Shown here piece by piece: positions 40,118 to 49,055 of a stretch of 64,000 nucleotides of DNA (the stretch's first letter is position 1; each line of letters opens with the position of its first letter). Origin of the DNA: Planctomycetota bacterium. Its GTDB lineage: Bacteria; Planctomycetota; UBA8742; UBA2392. Location of the stretch: assembly GCA_015075515.1 (NCBI GenBank), contig JABTUE010000003.1, positions 1 to 64,000 of the forward strand, written 5' to 3'. The notes below the pieces were generated by a model. That model was not told where the DNA came from. It was given only the letters and a program-made list of their open reading frames with translations, and made no database searches. The translations under genes and the position numbers were made by a program.

Positions 40118-41218
40118 ATGCGAGTATTTTGGTTGCTGGCGCTGGTGCCTCTTGTCGCGGCGGGCTGTGCCGGTGACGAGAAGGACAAATCGAATCCCGC
40201 GCCGGGGCCCCATGACGGTCTGGTCGCCGGCGCGCCGGTGGTGCTTTCGCCGCCCAACCCCAACGCCAGCCCCAAGGATGAAGACGCCTGCATCTTCATG
40301 AATCATCTGGGGCACTTCTACGTGGCCTGGATGAGCAACCGCGACGGCAACGATGAAATCTACGTGATGCGATCCAGTGACGGCCAGTTCTGGTCGTCGC
40401 CCAATCGCGTGACGACCAGCGCCGACGCTGACTGGTACCCGACGATGCTGCGCCACGGCGGTCGCTATCACATGGTCTGGATGCGTCAGACCGCAACCAC
40501 GCGAACCGTGTGGTACAACAGCTCGCCCGACGGCATCACCTGGAACGCCGCGAACGAAACGCCCGTCACAACCGGCACGCAGGACGACTTCGTGCCCCAC
40601 ATGATTGAGATCGGCGGCGTGCTGCACGTCTATTTTGACAGTTACGCGCGCAGCGGCGACGGCACACGCGGCCTGTTTCATGTGCAGTCCACGGGCTACG
40701 ACATGACGGGCGCGGTCAACGGCTGGACCAGCCCGGTTGAGATTGCATCGCTGAATCACGCCACCGAAAGCGACCAGTTGCCGTATGTAATCGCCCGGCC
40801 GTCCGGGGGCTACCTGATGAGTTTCATCCGCCATACCGGCAGCGCTACGGCGATCAACGGCTACCTTGACCCGACCAGCGATATCAACTGGGCCACCAGC
40901 AGCGACGGCGTGACATGGACCTACGGCGGCGCGGTGATGCCCGAGGACGGTGCCACAGACACCATTCCCGCCCTGTACATCGCCAACGGCCAGGAAACCT
41001 TCAGCTTCATGCGCGGTATCAGCGCCCAGCCCTGGATCATTGATTATGACTACAGCCTTGTCGGAAGCTGGCCAACCGGCTGGGTCAATGTGTCGCTGGC
41101 CAACGGCGTAAACGGCTGGTCCTCGCGCGTCACCCCCACACTGAAAACCGGCACGTTTCTGCGCGTGTTCGTGCGCGCCAGCGACCTGCGCCTGATGCTG
41201 CAGGTGTTTACCCGCTAA
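40118..41218 (+). CDS. Sialidase/beta-propeller-like lipoprotein
   Basis: This is about 366 residues from the second of two nearby ATGs (the other is 9 nt upstream). The signal peptide ends in a lipobox (LVAAGC). The body carries repeated blade motifs typical of exo-alpha-sialidase/BNR-type propellers: FYVAWMSNRDGNDEIYVMRS, YHMVWMRQTATTRTVWYN, SSPDGITWNAA, SSDGVTWTYGG. The S-x-D-G-x-x-W Asp-box pattern is clear. Catalytic sialidase residues were not identified, so it may only bind. Surface or periplasmic location is likely. Its 3' end overlaps the convergent transporter gene by 4 nt. Confidence 0.8.
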   Translation: MRVFWLLALVPLVAAGCAGDEKDKSNPAPGPHDGLVAGAPVVLSPPNPNASPKDEDACIFMNHLGHFYVAWMSNRDGNDEIYVMRSSDGQFWSSPNRVTTSADADWYPTMLRHGGRYHMVWMRQTATTRTVWYNSSPDGITWNAANETPVTTGTQDDFVPHMIEIGGVLHVYFDSYARSGDGTRGLFHVQSTGYDMTGAVNGWTSPVEIASLNHATESDQLPYVIARPSGGYLMSFIRHTGSATAINGYLDPTSDINWATSSDGVTWTYGGAVMPEDGATDTIPALYIANGQETFSFMRGISAQPWIIDYDYSLVGSWPTGWVNVSLANGVNGWSSRVTPTLKTGTFLRVFVRASDLRLMLQVFTR

Positions 41219-42698
41219 CTGGTCATGGCAAAGGTACTGGTCCGGGTTGCCGCGGCCTTCAGACGGCGGTCCAGCACCGTCATCACCATGCCGGCGCTGA
41301 AAAACAGGCACATCGCCAGACCGAAGATCGGCAGCGGCTGATCCGGAAACACCCGCATCAGCACAAACGCGATCGGGAACCCCACGCTGGCGCGCACGCC
41401 CACCAGTGCCGCGTGCGTCGAAGTATACGGCAACGGGCTGCCTCCGCGCGCAAACGCCACCGGGCCCAGGCTCCAGACAAAGTGAATCAGCGCCATCGCC
41501 ACCCCGAACAGCGCGAACGCAGCGTACACCACGTACAGCGCGGCCTCGCGGTTTTCGCGCGCCACCAGCGCGGTAATGCCAGCAGCGCCGGATAGAACAC
41601 CAGCAGCCAGAACGGCACGCGCGTAACAACAGTGACGCGGCGCTTGCTGGCAAAGCGCGCGATCAGCGGCACCGCGATCATGTGCATGATCTGCACCAGC
41701 ACCACGGTGTTGAACGAAAACTGCTTGTACGAAGCCTGCAGCGTGTTTTTGAAAAACAGCGGCACCACAGCGGCGGTCATCATGAACGCGGTGCCGTACA
41801 GGAAAAACCCGAATTCGTACATGCGGAAATCGCGGTCGCGCCGCAGCAATCCCGCGGCCTGTGTCCAGGCGCGCTTGAGGCGCTGGCTGAGTTTCGGCGT
41901 TTCGCGGTCATCGGCATGGGCCGGCGCAAAGCGCAGCCGGATGCGCCAGAACCACAGCATGCCGATAAAGCCGATCACCGCCGCGGCCGGGTACACATAG
42001 GCGTAGTTGCGCGCGTCGCCGTCGGTGTGAATCGAAATGCCCGCGCCGTCAAAGTGCAGGCCGTCCAGCAGCACGCCCGCCACCAGCGCGCCGGCCATGG
42101 TGGCGATTTCGCTGACGATGCTGACGTAGGTGAACACCTTGCCGCGCGCCTGCGGTGTCAGGTTGGCACCCCAAACATGGTTCAGACCGGGCGCGATGCC
42201 CGAACAGACGATGGACTGAAACGCCACCAGCGCCACAAACAGAAACGGGTTGACGAACAGCGCCACTGTCAGCAGCACCAGACGCCCGAACACGGCCACA
42301 AACAGCCAGTAGTTGCGCCGTTTGCGCACGCGACCGCCACTGGACCAGACCATGGCAAAGGCCATCAGGATGCTGGGCAGCATCTGCATCAGGGTGCTGA
42401 TCAGTTCCTCCCAGCGTTCAAAGCCCGCGCCCATGCCCTTGATCGCCACATAGGTGCTCATGCTGGCCAGGCCGTTGTGCAGGCCTTCGAACCACGAACC
42501 CGCCATGCCGAACACCAGGGTGCGCCGTTCAACGGCCCGCGACAGCGGCCGCGTGCCCGCACCCATGACGCTTGTCGGCAGGCGTGCCGGGGAAATTTCC
42601 ACGGGCGCCGCCACGGCCACTTCGGGCCCGCCCAGCGTCACGGCATGCCGTTCACTGGGCGGCGGAGGTTTCAGCGGCGAAAGGATCGGGGACTGCAT
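41215..42698 (-). pseudogene. MFS transporter interrupted by one frameshift
   Basis: Two overlapping frames together give about 494 residues of a 12-helix major facilitator. The first frame (start ATG at 42698) covers most helices (FVALVAFQSIVCSGIAPGLNH, YGTAFMMTAAVVPLFFKN). It loses sense after FWLLVFYPALL near base 41580. The second frame continues exactly with ITALVARENREAALYVVYAAF and the last helices. Restoring one C on the plus strand at about 41580 (a G in the coding strand, CTGCTG-G-GCATT) fuses them as PALLGITALVAREN. A one-base deletion or assembly error is the simplest explanation. Substrate is unknown. Confidence 0.8.
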
Positions 42699-42784
42699 GG
42701 CGTTGTCGCGGCCGGGCCCGGTGATCCGGTGGCCGCGTCCTCAGGAACGGGCGCGGACGTTAGATGTTCGCGCGCAAAAGAAAA

Positions 42785-42807
42785 GGGCGGCGCGTTGTGC
42801 GCCGCCC
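42785..42807 (-). terminator. Intrinsic terminator of efp
   Basis: A perfect 9-bp stem GGGCGGCGC / GCGCCGCCC with loop GTTGT is followed on the minus strand by TTTTCTTTT. It starts 23 nt past the efp stop. Confidence 0.92.
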
Positions 42808-42829
42808 GAAGTGGACTATCTGGCTGGCG

Positions 42830-43393
42830 CTAGTCGTTGACCCTTTCCGTGAACTCACCGGTGCGGGTGTCAATGCGAACCTTGTCACCGATGTTGATGT
42901 GGTTGGGCACCTTGACCTCAAGGCCGGTTTCCAGCGTTGCCGGCTTGGTCACGTTCTGCACCGTGTTGCCGCGCACGCCGGGCTCGGTGTACTTGACGGT
43001 CAGCACAACCGCCGGCGGCAGTTCAATCGAGACCACGCTGCCTTCATAGAAGAACACGTTGCATTCGTCGTTCTCGCGCAGGTACAGCGCGGCGTCGCCC
43101 ACCACTTCCGCCGGGATTTCGGGCTGTTCGTAGGTTTCGTTGTCCATGAACACGTAGTTGTCACCCTGTTTGTACAGGTACGACATCTTGCGGTTGTCCA
43201 GGTACACGTCTTCGAATTTGTCTTCCGGGCTGACGCGACGCTGGCTGCCCACGCCGGTGACAATGTCCTTGAACTTGATCTGCACAATGCCGCGCCAGTT
43301 GCCCGGCGTGATGTGCTGAAAATCCGTGATGCGCACAAGCTTGTTGTCAATCTTGACAATCTTGCCCTTGCGCAGATCGGTAGCCTTGAGCAC
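42830..43393 (-). CDS. efp: Elongation factor P
   Basis: The 187-residue, three-domain protein starts at GTG after CGGAG. It relieves ribosome stalling at polyproline stretches. Domain I begins MLKATDLRKGKIVKIDNKLV; domains II and III carry FEDVYLDNRKMSYLY and GLEVKVPNHINIGDKVRID. The tip loop reads TPGNWRG: aligned with E. coli PGKGQAF, Asn32 occupies the position of the beta-lysylated Lys34. It may therefore work unmodified or with a different modification. Many proteins in this window are proline-rich (LepB, MshEN-like, STAS), so polyproline relief would matter here. Confidence 0.95.
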   Translation of the reverse strand: MLKATDLRKGKIVKIDNKLVRITDFQHITPGNWRGIVQIKFKDIVTGVGSQRRVSPEDKFEDVYLDNRKMSYLYKQGDNYVFMDNETYEQPEIPAEVVGDAALYLRENDECNVFFYEGSVVSIELPPAVVLTVKYTEPGVRGNTVQNVTKPATLETGLEVKVPNHINIGDKVRIDTRTGEFTERVND

Positions 43394-43481
43394 GCGTTGT
43401 CTCCGTCAGAAAGCGGGCTAGAAATAGCCGTGGCGGCCGGGCCTGTCAACGAGGGGAACGGCCGTCACACCGGGAGAACCC

Positions 43482-43868
43482 ATGATCGTCAGCACCGACC
43501 AGGCGCCGTCGTTTCCCACCATTCTCAGCCAGGCCCGTCGCGCGGGAAACCTGCTGTTCACCTGCGGCACCGTGCCGATGCGCCCCGGCAGCAGGGAACT
43601 GGCCGCGCCCGACATGGAAACCCAGACCCGCGTGTCGCTGGAAAACCTGGGGCACATCCTGCGCGCCGGCGGCGCCAATTTTGACACCTGTCTGAAGGTC
43701 ACCGTGTATCTGACCGACATGCGCGACTACGGCGCCATGAACGCCGTCTACAAGCAGTTCTTCCGGCCGCCCATGCCCGCGCGCACCTGCGTGGGCGTGA
43801 AAGAACTGGCCTTGCCGGGCATGAAGATTGAGATCGAGGCCGTGGCCGAAATCCGCCCGGCAACATGA
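43482..43868 (+). CDS. ridA: RidA family enamine/imine deaminase
   Basis: The 128-residue YjgF/YER057c/UK114 protein starts at ATG after GGGAG. Conserved parts are GNLLFTCGTVPMRPGS, TRVSLENLGHILRAGGAN, KVTVYLTDMRDYGAMN and PARTCVGVKELALPGMKIEIEAVA. The Arg in PARTCV corresponds to the substrate-binding Arg of RidA. It hydrolyses reactive enamines such as 2-aminoacrylate in the cytoplasm. Confidence 0.93.
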   Translation: MIVSTDQAPSFPTILSQARRAGNLLFTCGTVPMRPGSRELAAPDMETQTRVSLENLGHILRAGGANFDTCLKVTVYLTDMRDYGAMNAVYKQFFRPPMPARTCVGVKELALPGMKIEIEAVAEIRPAT

Positions 43869-43931
43869 CTTGGCAAACCTTCGGCAGGCTCGCTATTGTC
43901 CGGGCGTTCTGACCCGCGACCGGAGACAACC

Positions 43932-45344
43932 ATGACCGAATACCGCATTGAAAAAGACTCCATGGGCGAAATGCAGGTGCCCAAACACGCCCTGTGGGGC
44001 GCCAGCACCGCGCGCGCCGTTGCCAACTTTCCGGTCTCGGGCATGACCGGCAGCAGCCTGCCCGACCTGATTCGCGCCTATGGATACCTGAAAAAGGCCT
44101 GCGCCCTGGCCAACCGCGACGTCAAGGCCCTTGACCCAAAAATCGCCGACGCCATCGCCCGCGCCGCCGACGAAATGATCGAGGGCAAGCACAACAAGGA
44201 GTTCGTCGTTGATGTCTTCCAGGCCGGCGCCGGCACCAGCATCAACATGAACGCCAACGAGGTGCTGGCCACGCGCGGCATGCAGATTGCGGCGGGCGGG
44301 GGCCAGGAACTGAAAATCAACCCCAACGACCACGTCAACTACGGCCAGAGCACCAACGACACCTTTCCCACGGTGCTGCACCTCAGCGCGCTGCTGGCCT
44401 TTCCGAGGCTGGATGCCGGCCTGAAGGCCGTGCAGGACGCCTGCGAAAAGAAGGGGCGCGAATGGGCGCGCGTGATCAAAAGCGGCCGCACGCACCTGCA
44501 GGATGCCGTGCCGATCACGCTGGGCCAGGAGTTCATGAGCTGGCGCAACTGCATCCGCCATGTGCGCCAGACACTGAAAGAGGCCGCCGACAAATTGCTT
44601 GAACTCGCGCTGGGTGGCAGCGCGATCGGCAGCGGCCTGAACACCGCCGACGGCTACCGGCCCGTGGCCTATGATTACCTGCGCAAGTTCACCGGCTTGC
44701 CGGTGCGCGAGCCGGAGGACCCCTTTGAGGCCGTGAACTCGCGCTGGGCGTTTCTGCACTTCAGCGGTGCCATTCGCACAGCCGCCGTGGAGCTTACGCG
44801 CATCACCAACGACATCCGCCTGTTGAGCTGCGGCCCCACCACGGGGCTTGATGAGTTCCGGTTGAAACCCGTGCAGCCGGGGTCAAGCATCATGCCGGGC
44901 AAGATCAACCCCAGTAACCCCGAATGCATGAACCAGTTGCTCTATCAGGTGCTGGGCAACGACCACACGGTTTACCTGTGCGCGATGGCGGGCCAGCTTG
45001 ACCTCAACGTCATGATGCCGACCATGTGCTGCACGACGCTCTGGAGCATGAACTGGCTGGCGAATTTCCTGCCCAAGTTTGCCGAAGACAGCGTGCTGGG
45101 CTGCACCCTGAACGCCGAGCGTTGCCAGAACTACTTTGAGACCAGCCAGGCGCTCGTGACCGTGCTCAACCCGATCATCGGCTACGCCAACGCGGCCAAG
45201 ATTGCCAAGGAAACCCTGACCACAGGCAAAACGCCCAAGCAGTTGATCCGCGAACACGGCATCCTGACGCCCGAGCAGGAAAAGAAATACTACGACATTG
45301 ATTATTTAACGAAGCGCTACCCGCAGGCGGGATTTGACGGGTAG
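43932..45344 (+). CDS. Class II fumarate hydratase / aspartase family lyase
   Basis: The 470-residue enzyme starts at ATG after GGAG. It shows RIEKDSMGEMQVPKHALWG, NPNDHVNYGQSTNDTFPT and the superfamily signature GSSIMPGKINPSNPE (GSxxMPxKxNP) with the catalytic Ser loop. The N-terminus and ND-T-FPT are closer to fumarase C; the C-terminal GYANAAKIAKETL is shared by both families. It most likely interconverts fumarate and malate in the citric acid cycle, with aspartate ammonia-lyase as the alternative. Confidence 0.9.
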   Translation: MTEYRIEKDSMGEMQVPKHALWGASTARAVANFPVSGMTGSSLPDLIRAYGYLKKACALANRDVKALDPKIADAIARAADEMIEGKHNKEFVVDVFQAGAGTSINMNANEVLATRGMQIAAGGGQELKINPNDHVNYGQSTNDTFPTVLHLSALLAFPRLDAGLKAVQDACEKKGREWARVIKSGRTHLQDAVPITLGQEFMSWRNCIRHVRQTLKEAADKLLELALGGSAIGSGLNTADGYRPVAYDYLRKFTGLPVREPEDPFEAVNSRWAFLHFSGAIRTAAVELTRITNDIRLLSCGPTTGLDEFRLKPVQPGSSIMPGKINPSNPECMNQLLYQVLGNDHTVYLCAMAGQLDLNVMMPTMCCTTLWSMNWLANFLPKFAEDSVLGCTLNAERCQNYFETSQALVTVLNPIIGYANAAKIAKETLTTGKTPKQLIREHGILTPEQEKKYYDIDYLTKRYPQAGFDG

Positions 45345-45370
45345 CCACGGCGCAGGCATCCCGCGGACCG

Positions 45371-45397
45371 GTGGCGCGGTCGGCATGACCGCGCCAC
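45371..45397 (+). terminator. Hairpin after the fumarase gene
   Basis: A perfect 11-bp stem GTGGCGCGGTC / GACCGCGCCAC with loop GGCAT lies 26 nt past the stop. No T tract follows. Confidence 0.6.
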
Positions 45398-45437
45398 GGC
45401 GTGTGGCAACCGACTCTGGACCCGATAGAATGGACGC

Positions 45438-45581
45438 ATGGCCGCGACCAACACCAGAACACTCCCGCCGCGCTCCATGCCTATGCCCGTCGACCCCAAA
45501 GACTTCATCGGCTCGCCCCTGCTCACGAAAAGCCTGCGCATTGTCGTCAAACGCTGGACATTCGAGATCCTTGAGGCCTAG
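45438..45581 (+). CDS. Small 47-residue protein, possible
   Basis: An ATG frame encodes MAATNTRTLPPRSMPMPVDP, then DFIGSPLLTKSLRIVVKR, then WTFEILEA and a TAG stop 3 nt before the next ATG. GAGG in its final codons is the only good ribosome-binding site for the following gene, so translation of the two is probably coupled. No family is recognised. An internal ATG could be the true start. Confidence 0.5.
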   Translation: MAATNTRTLPPRSMPMPVDPKDFIGSPLLTKSLRIVVKRWTFEILEA

Positions 45582-45584
45582 GCC

Positions 45585-46043
45585 ATGCTCTCCGGCACTG
45601 CCACCAACGGCCGCAAAATCACCACGCTCGTGCTCAATAAACCCGACGCGAAGCTTGAGTACGTGCCTCCGGCCCCCTTTGGCGCGCTGGTGCTGTGGTC
45701 GGGCAGACCCGAACGCGCCGCGGTCAAGGCGCTGGCCAAACGCCTGCTCGAGGGCGGCTGCGGCTTTGCCACCTTGCGCGCCGGCAAGTTCACCGAAAAG
45801 CTGCATGGCTGGTTTGACGAAGCCGTGGTGGACCACCAGCTGAAAACCAACCGCGACGCTGAACTGGACACCACCGGTGACGCCGAAAGCAGCATGGAAG
45901 AAGCCTGCCGCGAGGCCGTGTTCGACGCCATGCCGGCCTATGAAAAACCCTACACCGACCTGCTGGTGCTGGCGATCGGCCCCGAAGCGCAAAGCGAATC
46001 CGAACAGGCACACGCGCTGGCGCAGAAAGTCGAACGCGAGTAA
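45585..46043 (+). CDS. Hypothetical protein, 152 residues
   Basis: The start ATG is 3 nt after the stop of a small gene. There is no signal peptide. An alpha/beta pattern (FGALVLWSGRPERAAVKALAKRL, then GFATLRAGKFTEKLHGW) is followed by an acidic segment and YTDLLVLAIGPEAQ. No family or catalytic motif is recognised. It is 11 nt upstream of the DUF5698/DUF2179 membrane protein and is likely cotranscribed with it. Confidence 0.75.
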   Translation: MLSGTATNGRKITTLVLNKPDAKLEYVPPAPFGALVLWSGRPERAAVKALAKRLLEGGCGFATLRAGKFTEKLHGWFDEAVVDHQLKTNRDAELDTTGDAESSMEEACREAVFDAMPAYEKPYTDLLVLAIGPEAQSESEQAHALAQKVERE

Positions 46044-46054
46044 GTTCGCGCGTA

Positions 46055-46618
46055 ATGGCCATCTCTCTGGAAGCCTGGGATTTCTCGTGGGACGCTCTGG
46101 GCGGCGCGGCGCTGATTGCCCTGGCGCGCATGTTTGACATGTCACTGGCGGTGCTGCGCATGTCCAACACCGCCGCCGGGCGCAAAAAGTCAGCCTGGAT
46201 CATCGCGTTCTTCGAGGCGCTGATCTGGGTGTTCGTGGTCGCGGGCGTGGTGCAGAAGATCAACAACCCGGTGTATGCCGTGGCCTACGCCATAGGCTTT
46301 GCCTCGGGCACGTTTCTGGGCATCACCGCCGAACAGTTCTTTGCCCGCGGCGAACAGGTGGTGCGCGTGTTCACACACCACGGCGATTCCCTGGCGTCCG
46401 AGCTTCGTACCCGCGGCTACCGCGTGACCCAGATGGAGGGCAAGGGCCGCGACGGGCCGATCCAGATTCTGTTCATTCACGTGCCGCGCAAAAAGGCCCA
46501 GCAACTGCCCAAACTGGCGCGTGAACTGGACAACACCTGTTTCATCGTGATTGACGACGTTCGCAGCAGCAGCGCCGCCAGCCGCAGCGGTGCCATGCCG
46601 CCGGCCGCCGGCAAATAG
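46055..46618 (+). CDS. UPF0316 (DUF5698/DUF2179) membrane protein
   Basis: This 187-residue protein has three N-terminal helices in the YebE/UPF0316 pattern: ALIALARMFDMSLAVLRMS, FFEALIWVFVVAGVVQKI and AVAYAIGFASGTFLGI. A cytoplasmic DUF2179 domain follows, of GlnB-like fold (VVRVFTHHGDSLASELRTRG, VTQMEGKGRDGPIQILFIHV). Function is unknown. Confidence 0.9.
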   Translation: MAISLEAWDFSWDALGGAALIALARMFDMSLAVLRMSNTAAGRKKSAWIIAFFEALIWVFVVAGVVQKINNPVYAVAYAIGFASGTFLGITAEQFFARGEQVVRVFTHHGDSLASELRTRGYRVTQMEGKGRDGPIQILFIHVPRKKAQQLPKLARELDNTCFIVIDDVRSSSAASRSGAMPPAAGK

Positions 46619-46656
46619 CGCGGGCACGGACTGACAACGCCACGGGCATCGGGTGG

Positions 46657-47067
46657 TTATGCGGACATCGAGAAACGCCGTCGCGCAAAGTCTGAACGAA
46701 AGAGAAAAGCCAGGATCACCGCGTACTCCAGATATTCAATGGCGATGAACAGAAAGCGCGTTGGCGCCGTCAGAATAAACAGCGTCTGATACGCGCAAGT
46801 CAGCGCCATGAGACCGTAGATTACCGCCATCGCCACCGGCAGTCGTTTCCAGCGCGCAAAGTAACCAACAACGAAACACACCGCGGCTGTCGCGATCAAC
46901 GTCCATTGCAGCGTCAGCATGGCCGGCGAAAACAAGGGATTGCTGAGCCTCGGCCACGGCGTCTCCGCCATGCCGAGTTCCGCAAACCCCAGGCCAGCCC
47001 AGACGCCAAGGCCCAGGTGAACCAGCACAAGTACGGCTGCAAAGCAACGCGCAGCGAACTCTGGCAT
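46657..47067 (-). CDS. Four-helix membrane protein, unknown
   Basis: The 136 residues carry four hydrophobic helices (FAAVLVLVHLGLGVWAGLG, TLIATAAVCFVVGYFA, MAVIYGLMALTCAYQTL, YLEYAVILAFLFR). No motif allows a family call. It is less GC-rich than its surroundings. The adjacent DoxX-like gene in the same orientation suggests a pair (26-nt gap). Confidence 0.7.
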   Translation of the reverse strand: MPEFAARCFAAVLVLVHLGLGVWAGLGFAELGMAETPWPRLSNPLFSPAMLTLQWTLIATAAVCFVVGYFARWKRLPVAMAVIYGLMALTCAYQTLFILTAPTRFLFIAIEYLEYAVILAFLFRSDFARRRFSMSA

Positions 47068-47093
47068 GGAACCTCATGCTTTCTGTCAGTTCA

Positions 47094-47537
47094 TCACTTC
47101 CTGGCGGCGCGCCGCGCCCGCCAGACGGGCCAGATCAGGCCGTCCACGCTGAACTTGCCCGCGCCGGTGAAGATCAGTGTCGCGAACATGATCGCAAACA
47201 TCAGCGCCGGCTGCTTGCTGGCCCCACCACCCATGGTCCAGGGGTCACTGCCATGAATCACAAAAGCCGCAATCAGCATTGTGAACACCACCACACCCGC
47301 GGCAAAGCGTGTGCCGGCGCCGACCAGCACCAGCAGCGCGCACAGAAACTCGCCCGTGGCCGCGCCGATCAGGCTCAGATGCGGGCCCAGGCCGATCGGG
47401 TCGAATTTTTCCATGAACTCGCCACGAAACACCATGCCCACCTTGCCCCAGCCGTGGGTCATCATGTAGGCACCCGCGCCCAGGCGCAGCACCAGCAGGC
47501 CCAGCGAGTTGGTCAGGTCCTGGCGTTTGGCTTCCAT
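47094..47537 (-). CDS. DoxX family membrane protein
   Basis: The 147-residue protein has four helices and DoxX hallmarks: LGLLVLRLGAGAYMMTHGWGK, FDPIGLGPHLSLIGAATGEF, LVLVGAGTRFAAGVVVFTML and the C-terminal TGAGKFSVDGLIW. Bacterial DoxX proteins are loosely linked to redox and thiosulfate metabolism or membrane stress; a specific role here is not known. Confidence 0.9.
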   Translation of the reverse strand: MEAKRQDLTNSLGLLVLRLGAGAYMMTHGWGKVGMVFRGEFMEKFDPIGLGPHLSLIGAATGEFLCALLVLVGAGTRFAAGVVVFTMLIAAFVIHGSDPWTMGGGASKQPALMFAIMFATLIFTGAGKFSVDGLIWPVWRARRAARK

Positions 47538-47616
47538 GCCGATCCTCGCGTCAATGTGTTGTGCAGGTCACAACAGGCACTGGCGGGGCGTGATTCCGAG
47601 AATCCGGCAAGCGGGG

Positions 47617-48351
47617 CTAGACACCCGGCTGGTCTTCAACCGGCGGCGGGCCAATTACGATTTCGCCGTCGTCGCGCTGCTCGATGGAAATGCTGCGCTG
47701 TTTGACCATCTCCAGTAGCGCCAGAAAATTGCCGATCACGTCGGCCTTTTCCCGTTTAGGGCCCACCAGCTTCGAAAAATCCACTTTGCCGGTCTGTTGC
47801 AACTGGGCCAGAATCAGGTCCACGTAATAGCGCACCGGTCGGCCCTCAAGCTCAATCAGATGCGGCCGGGGCGCGGCAATTTCGCCGTACAGGCGGTGGT
47901 ACACACGGTACAGGTCTATCGCGGTGATGTTTTCCAGATATGTGTCGTTGTCGGTTTCAGGCGCGTCGCCTCCCAGCAGCCCGCCTGGGCGGCCGTGGCG
48001 CCGGCTCTGGCGTTCCCAGGCCTCGCCCAGCAGCGCCGCCAGGTCGCGGATGCGCTTGTATTCGAGCAACTGCTTGACCAGACGCGAACGTTCGGCCTCG
48101 GCCTGCTGCTGTTGCTCGCTGCGCGCGACGACCAGGTCGCTTTTGAGCTTGAGCAGGTTGGCGGCCATGGTGAGAAACTCGCCGGCGTACTCGAGATCCA
48201 GCACCTGCATCTGTTCGAGCTCGTGCACGTACTGTTCGGCGATTTCGGCCACCGGCAGGTCGTAGATGTCCACTTCGGCCCGGCGGCACAGATACAACAG
48301 CAGATCCAGCGGCCCGGTGTAAACAGAGGTGGCAACGCGCGGTTCGACCAT
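47617..48351 (-). CDS. scpA: Segregation and condensation protein A
   Basis: This 244-residue kleisin has N-terminal SVYTGPLDLLLYLCRRAEVD and YDLPVAEIAEQYVHELEQ, which bind the SMC head/neck. The middle is charged, and the C-terminal winged-helix region is VIGNFLALLEMVKQRSISIEQ. ScpA closes the SMC-ScpAB ring for chromosome organisation. The start lies 2 nt after the M50 protease stop. scpB is not adjacent in the window. Confidence 0.94.
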   Translation of the reverse strand: MVEPRVATSVYTGPLDLLLYLCRRAEVDIYDLPVAEIAEQYVHELEQMQVLDLEYAGEFLTMAANLLKLKSDLVVARSEQQQQAEAERSRLVKQLLEYKRIRDLAALLGEAWERQSRRHGRPGGLLGGDAPETDNDTYLENITAIDLYRVYHRLYGEIAAPRPHLIELEGRPVRYYVDLILAQLQQTGKVDFSKLVGPKREKADVIGNFLALLEMVKQRSISIEQRDDGEIVIGPPPVEDQPGV

Positions 48352-48353
48352 GA

Positions 48354-49055
48354 TCAGCCCCCCCAGATTTCACCGGGCAGATGAATCAACGGCCACAAAA
48401 GCGCCCGGATCGCCGGTTCCAAAATCACGCCGCCGTTGAAGATCCAGAACACCACAATAATGATGAAGAAACCAAACGGCCGGATTCGATCCATCAGCGC
48501 GCGCAAATTTTCATTGCCCAGGTAGTACAGGATGTTGCTGCCGTCCAGCGGCGGAATCGGCACCAGGTTAAACACGCTGTAGACAATCGCGGTAAGGTAG
48601 GTCATCACAAACAACAACTGCAGCAACTGCGCCGGTTGTGCCCCCAGCCGCGCCATCAGCGGAAACAGAACCAGGTACAGCGCCAGAACGATCGCGGCCA
48701 CGACAAAACCGCCGGCAGGCCCCGCAAATGCCACAATCGCGTGGTCACGCAACGGATGCCGGAAGTTGGACGGATTGACCGGAACCCAGGCCATGCCCAG
48801 CGGAAAACCCAGGGTCAAAACCGTCACCGCGGGCATCACGACGCTGCTGATGACAGAAAACGGATCGTTCCAGTTGACATGCCGAAACGGATTGACCGTG
48901 CGCTTGCCAAGATGGTGGGCCGTGGGATCCCCCAGCCAGTAGGCCGCGTAGGCGTGTCCGCCCTCATGAAACCCCATCTGGAGGAACCAGGCAATCATGC
49001 CCGCCACCAGTTTTGTTCCGGCGCCCTCGCCAAGACTGACGGCCAGCCAGTTCAT
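48354..49055 (-). CDS. M50/site-2 protease family membrane metalloprotease
   Basis: The 233-residue protein is taken from the ATG that overlaps the dapF stop (ATGA); a GTG 9 nt upstream is an alternative. The zinc motif is H30-E-G-G-H34 in MGFHEGGHAYAAYWLGDP. The third ligand region is VPIPPLDGSNILYYL (LDG motif). Five to six hydrophobic helices surround them. It is a minimal rhomboid-like-length S2P of the kind often next to scpA, with unknown substrate. Confidence 0.92.
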   Translation of the reverse strand: MNWLAVSLGEGAGTKLVAGMIAWFLQMGFHEGGHAYAAYWLGDPTAHHLGKRTVNPFRHVNWNDPFSVISSVVMPAVTVLTLGFPLGMAWVPVNPSNFRHPLRDHAIVAFAGPAGGFVVAAIVLALYLVLFPLMARLGAQPAQLLQLLFVMTYLTAIVYSVFNLVPIPPLDGSNILYYLGNENLRALMDRIRPFGFFIIIVVFWIFNGGVILEPAIRALLWPLIHLPGEIWGG

